DNA from: Geosiphon pyriformis | Taxonomy: Eukaryota; Glomeromycota; Glomeromycetes; Archaeosporales; Geosiphonaceae | DNA length: 64,000 nt | Assembly: GCA_016748015.1 (NCBI GenBank) | Contig: JAAOMT010000129.1 | Coordinates: forward strand, 434,001-498,000 | Reading direction: 5' to 3' | Program-made: the position numbers and the translations under genes | Notes under the pieces: generated by a model | What the model was told of the DNA's origin: nothing | What the model saw: only the letters and a program-made list of their open reading frames with translations | Databases searched by the model: none | Part shown: in pieces, positions 21,499 through 33,900 of the stretch | Layout: each line of letters opens with the position of its first letter | How positions within the stretch are numbered: the stretch's first letter is position 1

Positions 21499-24400
21499 TT
21501 AAGGTGTTTTCATTTTTCCTTTATGATCAGCTGCACTCGTTGTGCCCCATCTAAAGAAATTTAAATAAATCAATTGATTGTAAGAAAATGAACGCTAAAA
21601 CGAAGGCTTACATTCGGATAGTGTGGTCGTCGCCAGCTGATGCAAATATGCGTGGATTGACTGGACTCCAATTAACACTATTTACAGTGCCTTTGTGACC
21701 TGACAGGACTTCAATTAGCGTGGCATGATCCCTATCCCAAACGTAGATATTCGAATCTAAGCAATATTAAGCCAATTAATAAACTTTTCACTTGCAACTC
21801 TATTAAATTTTATTCCTCATACCTTCGCTCCCACTAACAATAAATCCTTGGTCAATACCCCCAAAGCAAGAGCGTATAACATATTTCCCCTGTTTCTGTC
21901 CATGATATTTACGGACGAGTCGTCTCTCATCAATGTCCCACAGGTGAATCTCCTATAAATCAACCAAATGATTTATTTGAAAAATTTTTAGCAAAATAAA
22001 ATTAATCTTTGAGTTTGAGCTTACTCGAGACTCCAGATTCATCAAAGCAAATTTACAATCATTGGATAAACAAATGGAAGTTATTCGAGCATTCTCCTCG
22101 AGTGTGCTAAGTAAAGAAGAATATGGTATAAATAATATAGTATACCGTGCACCTAATTAATAAAACTATTAAACCCACGCTTCTTCTAGCTTGGTCAGTA
22201 AGTCGTAAATATGGATCTTTTTGTCAGGACATATTGCTACCATCTTCGTGCCTTCTTTGTTTATTGCAAGATCCATTATGCGTGCACCAGACCATTTAGA
22301 TATTACTGTACCATCAAGACTCTACATATATCAAAAAGGGTAAGAGGCTAATTAAAGGATCTGATAGATTCAAGTTAAAGCAATTCTTAGAAAAAGTTAC
22401 CCATAAATAAGCGGTTTTATCTGAACTGCCTGATATAAAGCTTTTACCATCCGGAAGCCACGCGCAAGCGGAAACAGGTTCGGTATGTTTTTTAAAAGAG
22501 TTCACACAGATACCCGTCTGATTTGAAATTTAAATGACGATTAGCCCTGAACATCTATATGCTATAGTGGAATTACTATCACCTTTTACCAACCTGTGTA
22601 TTCCAAAGTTTCAATTCATTATCTTGTCCACAAGTCAGAAGCATCGAATCATCAGGAGACCACGAAACATATGATACAAAATCTTCATGATCGCTTAGGA
22701 TATGAAGCAAGTCCAAACTCTGTTATATGAAATGGATAAATCATCGAATCATGTTAAAACCTTTCATAAATTCAACCATGCTCTTTTTCTTTTTTTTTTT
22801 ACCTCAAGGCTCCATATGATAGCAGTTTTATCTTTTGATGCAGAAGCTAAAAATTTTCCATTGTTCGAAAATACAACATGCCAAACTTCATCGGTATGTC
22901 GGTTAAATATGTGTGTTGTTACCAAGGGAAATTGGGATCTTTTGCCATTAGAATTACGCAAAATAGATTAGTATAACTTTTTCAACAAATAAATCAATTT
23001 TTGTAATGGCAGTATCTAATTCTTTTTTGACCTGTCACAAATATGATCCGAATAGAGTGAAATGTATTCATTCGTATTGTGATAAAGACAGGATTTACGT
23101 TGAAATCCCGTCGCTTGTTCAAGTAGTGTCTCTAATCGATGTTCAGGCACCATAATAGCAGGTGAAATATATTCTGCCAATGGAAGAAGTGCCAGACAAA
23201 ACCAGCATGGATTACTCAATCATTTGATACGAGGAAATTAATTGACAGGCTGATCCCATGTTGAAATTACTTTGCAATTCCAGCAATAATTTTTGACGCG
23301 ATGCTCCATTTGCACCATCCCAATCAGCCCTCCGTTTTAAATCATCAGTATTTGAACACATAGCAAAACTTTGAAATGCAACCATATTAGAATAATGGAT
23401 CCATCTGAGTAAAAACTAAAAAAATTTATTATCACACAGGCAAAGACATGCCTTGGAAGAGCATGCAATCTTTCCAAATTGTAATTGAGTGGGGTGAGTT
23501 CACGTTGTAGAACAATTAAGGCCTTCATTTTATGTTCCGCTTCCAAAAGTTCCAAATATTTTTGTTGCCGAATTAGAAATTTTACGACCTGATGACATTT
23601 CTCTGTGAGTATGTTCGAACTCCCATAGTGATGGTAAGGAGTCTGATTATTATCTTTTGAATTTACCACAGTATCCTTGGTATGATCTAATTCCAAAGTG
23701 GGTAAAAGGCTTTCAATCAAATCCCAATCACCTTTCAAAACACCCTCCCTGAATTGCGCAACTGCCTGACTTTCAAGGGGAAACCCAGATTCGCTTTCAA
23801 GAAGCGCCGCAGATTGACTATATTTAAATAATTACGTTTAGTAGAAATGCGATATAATGAAAGACAAAAAGAGTAGTTGATATACCATACATATGCAGAC
23901 CTATAACCCATGTTCTGTAATGCTTGGACCATAAGCCTTACAAGCTCCTGTTTCCTTGTTCTTTGCGTTTTATTATTATTATTATTATTGTCATTATTAT
24001 TCAGAATCTGTCCATTTGACACATCCTCACAATCGCCATTATTTGTATGTGGAACTCCGTTTGCGTTTCCACCAACACCATTTTCTGATTGATTAATCCT
24101 CATCTTTGAGTCTTTATCAAGAATTTCTTGGGTTCGCAAGCGTTTTGGAGAACGTAAGTCAGTTTCCGAGTCACTAACTTGGATATAATCGTCTGTTTCG
24201 TCTCTAGGATGGTAACCACGAGCTTGAGTTCGCGATTCGTCAGTTGGAAAGGAAGAACTTGAGTTTGAAGGTGAAGTTAAAAGAGAGGAGGAAGAGAAAT
24301 GAAAAGGCAAAGAAGTTTGGTCCTCGTCAAAAGAGCCGATCAAGATGTGAGGAGAAGCCTGAGAGACTGCAGCAGAAGCACTATCCAATAAGTGAGGATA

Positions 24401-24545
24401 AGAAAGTGAGTGAGTGTCGCTATTTACTGAATTGCCTCTGCTACTAGTCCTTCCAAGTGGGGAGTCGCGTTCCAGGATGGGAGAATCTCGCTCGGGCACA
24501 CACTCGGCGTGCCAGAATTGAAGTTTATTAGCTAGAGCAGAATTG
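21499..24545 (-). CDS. GID7: WDR26/Gid7-like WD40 protein of the GID/CTLH ubiquitin ligase (5' end unresolved)
   Basis: A multi-exon minus-strand gene. The first traced exon (24,545-23,901) encodes a Ser/Pro/Asn-rich disordered leader with an Asn run and then a LisH motif ([14 protein letters not shown]). It splices in frame to 23,817-23,436 ([12 protein letters not shown], then CTLH with [14 protein letters not shown]). Further exons near 23,345-23,260 ([15 protein letters not shown]) and 23,170-23,030 ([20 protein letters not shown]) complete the CTLH-like region. WD40 blades follow: [20 protein letters not shown] (22,900), [19 protein letters not shown] (22,450) and, last, GDDHTIRIW at the splice near 21,600. 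In yeast and animals Gid7/WDR26 is a scaffold of the GID/CTLH E3 complex. The acceptor at 24,546-24,548 shows that at least one upstream exon exists. An ATG at 24,874 (MEYLIKGISRD) is a candidate but does not join in frame at the obvious donor. Confidence 0.88.
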
Positions 24546-24548
24546 CTG

Positions 24549-25373
24549 AAAACCAAATTAAGCGTCTAAATAAGTACTTAATATAAAGGTTACTAGTGGA
24601 AAATAGCTTGTAACAAGAGTGAGCACAACGGTAGTTCACATCAACTTTTGTAGGGAAGGAATAAACGTAACAGAAGCAATATAACGCAAGTTTCCAGAAG
24701 CCTTGTGAATATCAATTGAAAGACAAAAGTGGTGCTAGACTTATTACGAGAAAGCTGGACCACATAAACGAAGTATGTACAACTGCAAGCAAGGCACAAA
24801 GTGAAAAAAAAAGAAAAGAAAATTGTCGAACGTAAACTAACATCTCTCGATATCCCCTTTATAAGATATTCCAAGCTACGTCACTAACTCTACATTTTTG
24901 TGCAGACAAATTGACCACGCCCATATTTACATCCCCGTTATAGGTATACCCGTAGTTCTTTATGACAAACATGTGATATGGGAGTAGAAGTTGATTGAAC
25001 CAAAGCGCGTAAACTACTAGCAACTTCTAAAAAGTTGATCGTCTAAATTGTGACTCATGCGGCGTAGCTTATTTCTTGGGTTAAACTCGAGATCTTGATA
25101 AATAATCAAAATGAAATCGCATTGGCCTTTGACCAAATATCCGAAGAAAAAATTTGTGAAGGAACCAATTCAAGTCGAGTAGAGGAAATCAAATAAAAAG
25201 CTTCCACAAATAACTGAAAAGCTTAGTTAGAACGCGTTAAATTAAGCAAATCAGCAACAAAAGAACGCGTCTGAATTGTAAATAGAAAGAATTGAACGTA
25301 TATTTAGATTTAATGAATTTGGCCATGAATACGAAGACCAAAAAGTTTAGTTTTTTAAAAACCTCTAGTTGCT
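24549..25373. promoter_or_regulatory. Upstream region of the GID7-like gene
   Basis: It should contain the missing 5' exon and the promoter of the minus-strand GID7-like gene, and the 3' end of COX20. Two ACGCGT hexamers lie 33 bp apart at 25,232-25,237 and 25,265-25,270. No other gene is recognised. Confidence 0.45.
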
Positions 25374-26018
25374 TCAAGTTTCCTTTTCTAATTGATTCAA
25401 CTTATCTTTCTCTACTGATTCGTCAATCTTTATTTTTCTAGTCTCTCTGGCTTCCTCGACTATTGTCTTGAATTGAGTATACTCACGTCTTTTTTTGAGC
25501 CGACATGTTTCCCTGGATAATTATGTATTAAATTCCGTTGTTATTATAATTGAAAAAACAAGAACTAATTAAAAAGAAAAGCTTTAATAATTCACCATAT
25601 GCCGATCGAGCTTAATAAGAATGATCCGACAGCCCAATTTGAAGCTGATGAGACATTACCTTTAATTTATATTGATAATATTTTTGTAGCGCATTTTAAC
25701 GTGTAAATAAGGTTTTAACAAGATATCAAGTTAACATACCTTTATAAAAATATCGTATACCCCCTACAACAGCCCCAGCCATTATACCATAGAGGAAGCT
25801 TTGTCGTGCACAAGGAATTTTACCAATGTTTTTGAAGTCTTCATAATTCAAACTCTATAAAGGGTTCAAAACGTATAGAAACAAAGTAGATATTCTGCTG
25901 TTTTTTTTAAGACATATCAAACATCCTATAGGACCTTTAATGTTTTAACAGCCTCTTTGGTTTTTGACTCTTCTGAAGAATTATCGGAAGTTGAAGATTC
26001 CGAAGGATCTGTAGTCAT
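25374..26018 (-). CDS. COX20: Cytochrome c oxidase assembly protein Cox20
   Basis: Four exons on the minus strand (26,018-25,935; 25,854-25,740; 25,659-25,596; 25,512-25,374) join in frame to give 133 residues. Cox20 is an inner-membrane chaperone that stabilises newly made Cox2 and, in yeast, presents it for processing. Exon 1 is a Ser/Glu-rich leader. Exon 2 has IPCARQSFLYGIMAGAVVGG, the first membrane segment with the family's C-x-R-x-S-x-L-Y-G signature. Exon 3 has ASNWAVGSFLLSSIGIW, the N-W-A-V-G-(S/T)-F segment of the second helix. Exon 4 is a basic, charged C-terminal tail (CRLKKRREYTQFK). All introns are GT-AG. It starts 203 bp from divergent CCT4. Confidence 0.92.
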
Positions 26019-26221
26019 TCTGGTTTAACCACCAATTAGCTTTTAAAAGTAGAGGGCAAGTTACAAATAACAGTTGTCAAAAAAATCGGATTTTAATATT
26101 TCATGAGTCACCATAATTTAACCTTACTAAAAATAGATTTGAAAGATTAAAAACTATCTTGACCTTTCACTTCGTTTATCTAGTTTTTATTTTTGTTAAC
26201 GCGTCATTTTCAAACTTCCTA
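26019..26221. promoter_or_regulatory. Shared divergent promoter region, COX20 and CCT4
   Basis: Only 203 bp separate the two ATG codons, so both 5' untranslated regions and promoters must fit here. An ACGCGT hexamer lies at 26,199-26,204, 17 bp before the CCT4 start. Pyrimidine-rich stretches precede the CCT4 ATG. No TATA box was assigned. Confidence 0.6.
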
Positions 26222-28927
26222 ATGGCCGAAACCAAAGCTCAAACTCACCGCTCTTTTAAAGATAAAGACAAGCCAGTGGAGGTCCGTCTTAGCAACATCG
26301 CTGCAGCTAAAGGTGGCAATTTCATAGTCTGTTATTTTCATTCCGCATCTCTCAAATCCTTCAATCAAGATTCCAGTACTATTTATTGCAACTTAAACTA
26401 ATTGTGCACTTTAAGATTTTCCCATGGCCATGTTTACTATTGTTTAAATGTATTGATAACTTTTCTGAAATAATAACTGATGAGATTTAAACACCTATTT
26501 TTAAATATCAGCGGTAGCCGATGCAATACGGACCTCTCTTGGTCCCAAAGGTATGGATAAAATGGTAAGTCTTACTGAAATTACATTTTTTTTAAGATCA
26601 CGAATATTAATAAAATATTTATTTTCAATTGCAAAAATAATATGAGAAATATTAACGTGTCCCATTCATTCCTTATTGCTCTTTGCTTTCAGATTTTTAC
26701 TTGATAAAATCATTAAAGAATTGTAAACGTTTCAAACGTATCAAACACATTATAGTTACTCTTTTTATTTGACCTTTGAAAAGAGATATATATATGTGTC
26801 TGTGTGTGATCTTATAATTTATTAAAAATATCCTTTATTTGATCCCATAGATACAAACTAGTAGCGGCGAAGTTGTAATTACCAATGACGGTGCTACCAT
26901 TTTAAAACATATGTCTGTCTTGCATCCTGCGGCAAAGATGGTAATTTTTTCGATTATTAGTTCGATTAATTTCCATGAAAAAGGATCCATTAATAAATGA
27001 ATAAATTCGAATTTTCAGCTTGTTGATTTATCCGCCGCACAAGATGTCGAGGCTGGTGATGGTACTACTTCTGTCGTGGTCATTGCTGGGGCGTTACTGG
27101 TTGCTGCGGAAAAAATGCTTGCCAAAGGTGAAATAAGCTATTCAATATAAGAAATCATTATCCATATTTTCTCCTGATTAATTCTATTAAACTCGTGGCC
27201 AATATGTTATAGGTATTCACCCCACCACGATTGCCGAAGCTTTTCAACGAGCTGCAGCGAAGTCTACAGAATTACTGTCTGAAATGGCCATTCCTATCGA
27301 TTTATCCGATAGAGATTCTTTATTACGAGCTGCCAGTACTTCACTAAATTCGAAGGTGCAGTGGCTTTTGAATTCATTAGTTCCAATGTTTTCCCAGAAA
27401 TCGATCCTCTAATCAGTATATATTATACAGATCGTGTCCCAATACTCTAGCCTTCTTTCCCCTATTGCTGTTGATGCAGTATTGCGGGTGATTGATCCCA
27501 TCACTGCAACTAATGTAGATCTGAATGATATTCGAATCATCAAAAAAGTCGGAGGCACAATTGATGATACGGAACTAGTGGATGGTCTTGTTTTGTCACA
27601 AAATGTCCTCAAAAGTGCTGGTGGTCCGACCCGAATTGAGAAAGCAAAGATTGGTCTGATTCAATTCCAATTGTCCCCTCCCAAACCGGATGTAAATATC
27701 TTTTTATTCGAATTGAAATTTCAAACCTCTTACTATTTATTACTTAATTTCCAATTGTTTATTTTTTTCATAAATTGCACTAACTATAGATGGAAAATCA
27801 AATAGTAGTTAATGACTACAGATTAATGGATAAAATATTGAAGGAAGAACGTCAATATTTACTTAATATGTGCAAGAAAATAAAAAAAACAGGATGCAAT
27901 GTGCTATTAATCCAGAAGTCCATCTTGCGGGATGCTGTCAATGACCTTTCCTTGCACTTTTTGTCTAAGCTCAAGATATTGGTAGTAAAAGACATCGAGA
28001 GAGATGAGATTGAGTTTATCTGCAAAGTTTGTAAAATGGTTTCAAGTTTTTACCTAGGAAATAGATGTTTACATTAAATATTGCTTTTTTTAGAGTACTG
28101 GATGTAAACCAATTGCAGATATTGATTCTTTCACTGAGGATAAGCTTGGTTATGCTGAACTTATAGACGAGATCCAAACCTCAGGGGCGCGAGTTGTAAA
28201 AGTAACAGGAGTAAAGCACAATGGCAAAACCGTGTCTGTTTTGATTCGTGGAGCCAATTCCTTGGTTTTAGAAGAAGCAGATCGGTCTCTACATGATGCA
28301 TTATGTGTCGTGCGGTGTTTAGTAAAAAAGAAGTAAGATTCTTGTATTGGCCGTTTTCAATAACGACGCAATTGAGCTTTTCCATTCTTCGATTATAGGG
28401 CTCTGATAGCAGGCGGTGGTGCTCCAGAAATTGAAGTTTCCCAACAGTTATTAGAATACTCCAAAACACTTAAAGGCATGGAAGCGTATTGTTTCGAAGC
28501 TTTTGCTGAATCTCTTGAAGTGATCCCTACCACGCTTGCTGAGAATGCTGGCCTGAATCCAATAGCAATTGTAACTGAATTAAATAACAAGCATACCCAA
28601 GGGGAGAAAACAGCTGGTATTAATGTTCGAAAGGTAGGCTAATTCTCATTTAATCCAAGTGATATATATTCCGATCGAAATAATATGTTCATTATTCATG
28701 AAGAAATTGGTTTTGTGCTTAGGGGACCATTACTAATATCCTTAAAGAAAACGTTATACAGCCTTTGCTTGTATCGACTAGTGCCATAGAGTTGGCAGCA
28801 GAGACAGTCAAAATGCTTTTAAAGATCGACGACTTGGTAATTCAAATTTCTCTGTTATAGTAATATGTTTTTGAAATATTAAATTCGACATAACTTTCTT
28901 GTGCCTTACTAGGTCCAAACGCGATGA
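26222..28927 (+). CDS. CCT4: T-complex protein 1 subunit delta (CCT4)
   Basis: Eleven exons (26,222-26,312; 26,512-26,564; 26,851-26,940; 27,019-27,127; 27,213-27,355; 27,431-27,691; 27,790-28,026; 28,094-28,332; 28,399-28,633; 28,723-28,836; 28,913-28,927) join in frame to 528 residues, the usual length. CCT is the cytosolic double-ring chaperonin that folds actin, tubulin and WD40 proteins with ATP. Seen in order: LGPKGMDKM and ITNDGATIL (nucleotide site), GDGTTSVVV (catalytic Asp box), the apical domain with [10 protein letters not shown] (exon 8), then [11 protein letters not shown] and the C-terminal equatorial part LKIDDLVQTR. The delta assignment rests on the N-terminal and TGCKPIA-type sequence. 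The last exon encodes only four residues and the stop. Confidence 0.95.
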
Positions 28928-29400
28928 AAAGTTGAAATTTTGAAGGCTTTAATAGATATATGTACGATAATTGAAATTTGCTATGCGAATATGAGACCCT
29001 GATTTCTCATGAATTCATAAATTTTTGAGTTATAATATTTCTTTCTCAGTCGTTATAAGCATTATTTTGCCATAAACTTTAAATTCGGACAAAATAGGAA
29101 ATAATATCCAATATCAAACACCATTAATCTGCTGTTTCATGGTTTTCTCTTTCGCGAGATCGTTTACGCGATTATAAAGAAAAAACACATGATCACCTGA
29201 TGAACCGAGCATTGATTTAGTAATTCGTTCAGCCACGATTTCCCATAATTAAGATAGGAAATCTGAACGCAAATTCTCAAGACCTTGGTAGAGCTAAAAC
29301 AAGATAACAATGAAATTCTCAAGAACTAATATACAGACACAACTTGCTATCTTTTTTCATTTAGGATTTAAAGTGAAAGATTTTTTTACAAAATAAATTG
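28928..29400. other. 3' flank of CCT4, no further gene recognised
   Basis: This is moderate-GC sequence like the rest of the island, containing the CCT4 3' untranslated region. I found no convincing open frame or RNA gene. The composition collapses to nearly pure A/T at about 29,400. Confidence 0.5.
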
Positions 29401-30839
29401 TTTTGTTACTAATTTGATTTTTTATATTGTTTTAATGTATAAAATCAAATCTATTTGAGTTTATTTAAAATTAATTCATCTTTAATATATTTATTTATTT
29501 TATATATTAATCAATTTAAATCCTATTTTTTTATTTTTCTGTTTAATAAAAATAAATTTAACTTTTTGTATTAATTTAAATATTTTTAGCATTAATAAAC
29601 CATATTTGAAATATAAATTAATTTTAATTAATTTAATAAATATAATATTTTAATTTAAAAAATTTTATTTAATAACTTTTATTTTATTGTTATTGATTTT
29701 TTTGAATCAATAAAGACAAATTTGTAATTTTTTTTGTTAAAAACAACAAAAAAATCCAAATTCATTTAAATAAAATTAAAAAAATTTCAACTTAAAACAA
29801 ATTCAAAAATAAAATAGTAATTAATATAAATTAAACCAAAAAAATTAATAAAAATAACTGTGTATATAAATAAAAAAAATATAATAACTAATTAAAGAAA
29901 TAATTAAAAAATAATAAACTTTATTTTTTTATAATTGTATAATTTTATAATTATAATTAAAGAAACCACTTATTATTTTATATTTTAAATAATATAATTA
30001 TTTAAAAAGTTTTTTAATTGTAAAAACAGCTAAATAACATTTATAAAAACATTTTTTTTTAAGTAATAAAAACATAAAAAAGTTATTAACTATTAAAAAA
30101 AATACTGTTTTTGTTTTTAATTAAGAGTTTTTTTTAAATTTTAAATTTTTAATTAAATTATTGTTTTTTAAAATAATTTTTTTATTGTTTAAATAACCAA
30201 AAAATCAAATTATAAAAATTGTAATAATAATTTTTTTTGTTTTTTAATGTTTTTATCAATTTTATGTTTTAATATTAATTATAATATTTAGTTTTTTTGG
30301 TTGTAAACAATATTTTTTTTATTTTAAATAATAATAATAATATATTTGTTAAATTGGTTTTAATAAATATTTAATTATATTACTTTTTAATATTATTATA
30401 TAATAATAAATAAGATAAAAAATTTAAAATAAAAACTTTTTTTTTTCTATATTTACAATTTTCTAAAAGAATTATTTGTTAACAAACTTTTTTTTATATA
30501 AAAAAAAGGTTTTTTTCTTTAAAACTTAATAATAATAATACTGATTTTTTTTATTTAGTAATTATTTTAATTAGTAACTTAAATAATATTAATATTAATA
30601 ATATAACAAAAATATTAATATTAATATAAATAAATAATATTTGATAGAAAAAACTGTTTTTAATATTAATAATAATAGTAAAATAAAATAAAAATAAAAT
30701 ATATAAATATTGCTCTAAAAATATCAAAAGTTAAAATTCATATAATAATTACAAAGTTTTTAGACAAATTAATTTCAATATTATTAATAATAATAATTTT
30801 AATGTCTTTTTTTTTATTTTTTTTATTATAAGTTTTATA
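29401..30839. other. AT-rich desert between gene island 1 and LINE B
   Basis: Almost entirely A/T with many homopolymer runs. Nothing coding is seen. It may be fully decayed transposon sequence. Confidence 0.6.
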
Positions 30840-30950
30840 AATAAATCCCAACTATTATCTAGTACATAGAACTAAACTAAGTAAAACCAACTAAATACAG
30901 CTCATGCACAGACTACATATAACCAGCTACTTAGGCCAGACAAAACAACA

Positions 30951-33900
30951 CTACACACCTATGGTAATAAAAGCATTACTACCCAAATCAGAGAAAAAAT
31001 GACACAATTTGTGCCTACCAAATCTAACAGCAAAAGATTCTATAACACTAAGCATACAGACAACACTAGCTAACAACATAGAAACTATACTGCTGGACAA
31101 GTTAAAAACCACACTATTATCTCCAATCAAGCCAGCCTTTTCTATCTCCACTCTATGTTTGGCCTTAATAGTCCATATTTGAGTACATTATAACTTCACT
31201 ACAAATTTGATGTATTCCACAAGGGTCTGAGTAGCTTTTTCTTTTCCCTCAAAAACTAAAACAGCTTTGGCATACCAATTTCTTATTACAAAACCCTTAC
31301 ACATTGCTATATAAAGACTTACACCCAAAGAACATAATAAGAGCAAGAACAGAATAGCAGATAGAGACGAACTTGAAATACCAGACAATGATATCCATTT
31401 TTCAACAGCTTCAACCAAAATGTTTCTACGGAGGCCAGAGTTATCAGAACAAGCAAAAACATGATCAGAAAACTCCACTTCACCACACAGCAAACACAAA
31501 ACACCAGGATAACTTCTATTATACAACCTTTTTCTAACTGCAACCAGCAGCCGCTTATATACAGCCTTCATCAAATATGTGCATAAATTGGCTGACTTCC
31601 TACTGGTGAACCCAAAAAGCATGTGTGAATTAGGATGCCAAATTGTTGCAGTAGCATCCCAATCTATTTTCTTAATATTAAAATTCGGAACTATATCAAA
31701 ATCCAGACCAGTTTCTCAATGGGCATGACATATTGACCAATGTAAATCTCAAGCAAAATGATAAACATTACCAGATATGGCAGTTTTCTCAGTGACCAGA
31801 AACCTCTTCTGGATTTTAACTGACAAAGAAAGAGACAAGGAAATAGCCTTATTAGCCAGTACATTAGCCCTTATATTGCCCAATACATCTGAATGTCTTT
31901 TAATCTTTACTCACTTAATTGAAATATTCTTGTCTTTAAAGAAATTGACAATTTGCAATCTTTCGATTCAATATTGGTTATGAAAGTCAGGTGTAGTTGA
32001 AAAAGCCTTGGAAATACAGACATCAATTACAAATTGACTATCTGAGTATAAAACCACTGAGCAAGATAAAACACACTCCAAAGCCAACACTACAGCTTGC
32101 AGTTTAGTTAAAGTAGAGGACAAAAGTCCAGCAATCTTAACTCCAATGCCTGCATTCACAGCCAGGAAGTATGCAACTGCTCTACCTACCACCTCAACAG
32201 AACCAGCATATCTCAAGGACCCATTTGTATAAATCTCAATACAATCAGATCATATCTCCAGTAGACTATCATGAACTTCAAAGAACTTATTAGAATTCAA
32301 AACACTTAACACATTTTTCTTAGTAGTAGTAGCAGTTTTGACCTCCAAAGAAATAGAATTGTTCATAAAATCAGACATCAAAAAAAACCAATAAGGCACA
32401 GGACTTCTTGGGTCCAATCATTTCTAATGCTGAAATGTTTTCTATTTCATTACCTTTCCTTTTTTGTCAAGAATTCTGTCACCAAAAGCAACACCAAAAC
32501 ATTTTAATGAAAAAACAAATTTGTAATACAAAGACTGACCTAGAATGCCAGACATCGAAAAATTACTAGATTCACAAAAGGCACAAAGTAAATTGTTTGC
32601 TAAAGATAATTCATTCTCCAAAAAAATCTTCACCACCTCTGCCAAAAAATTGTTTATAGGACTAACATGCAACTTAACAGGAAATTGCAAAGGATTTAAA
32701 GGAGACTATCTCAGAACTTGCAAATCCAAAAACCTATAATCAAATAAATGTCTAAGAATGCTGTGACCATTAGAAAATGAAATCAGTAATGCCAGCTTTC
32801 CTTTAGACTGTACTTGTTTAAAGAGCTTTAAACTATAAAAAAAAAGGTAGTACAAGACCTCACTGGGAAAGTCACATGGTAAACCAGCTTTGGCTCTAAG
32901 ACTTTTTCTAATCATAATATTTTACTTATGACACACATCTAATGTAACAAAACTGAACTGTGTATGATAGCTAACAATAGATTGCAAAACTGCCAAAACC
33001 AAATAACAGAATTGTTTATTCATAATAGCTTTTCTTAACACTATATTAGAAAAAAACCTGACATCTTTATGGGCTTGAGCCAAACTGGGCTTAAAAAGAC
33101 TCTCAATTGACAGAAAAATACCCAAATATCAATATGACACACTCTTTTTAGCAATCAAAATTGGCAATCCATTGATTAATAGCAAAGCATCCTTAATTCT
33201 CTGATTGATAGAATTGCTATCATCTTATTATTATTAATTGAAATGTTATTGATCACAAAAAATTCACTAACAATGTTCAAAATATATTGTGTAGATGCTT
33301 GACTACTTCCAACCCAAATTATATCATTAACAAAAGTGCCTGCAGCCAAAAAAAAAGTTTTTCCTTCACTTGCCTCAATTCTACCAGACTTTGCTACAAA
33401 CTTAGAATCAATTTTATACCTACATAAGTGCTCATGTCTTTTTACTTCACACAAAAGTAGATCATAAAATATTCTCCAAAGCAGTAGGGAAAAGACCTTT
33501 CCTTGATCCAACCTATCATGTACTTTATAACCATCTGAAAGCCCAAAGTCAGTCATCACCCTGTTGATCCGATCCTCATGAATGTTGCTGAAAAATCAGA
33601 TGAAACATTTACACATTTTGATGTAACACAAGCTTGCTCATAAATGATATCAGCCTACTGAATTATAAGCTTTGCACATATCCTATAGCACTAACCAAAG
33701 CTCTCTGTTTTTCTCCAGAGCATCTTTAACAATTGAGCCAATAGCAAAAATAGGAGACTGGGTCAAAGTATCTTTCAACACCAAAAAATTGTCATTACAA
33801 AGAACATTAAATTTGCTACAAGCCAAAGATATCCAATCAGATAAGATCTTAGATAGTATTTTACGTGCTGTTTTGATTAATGCAATAGATTTAGTATTTG

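Noticed and set aside
24244-24447. Plus-strand open stretch rich in Lys/Arg
   Set aside because: It is antisense to the Ser-rich leader exon of the GID7-like gene, whose LisH/CTLH continuation fixes the true strand.
24554-24556. TTG start for the GID7-like protein
   Set aside because: The bases are part of an intron 3' end (ttttcag at the acceptor); nuclear genes do not normally start at TTG.
27409-28590. Minus-strand open stretches under CCT4
   Set aside because: They are antisense shadows of CCT4 exons; the plus-strand chaperonin protein is unambiguous.
28928-29400. tRNA or small RNA gene downstream of CCT4
   Set aside because: I looked for a cloverleaf with T-loop consensus in this higher-GC stretch and could not build one.
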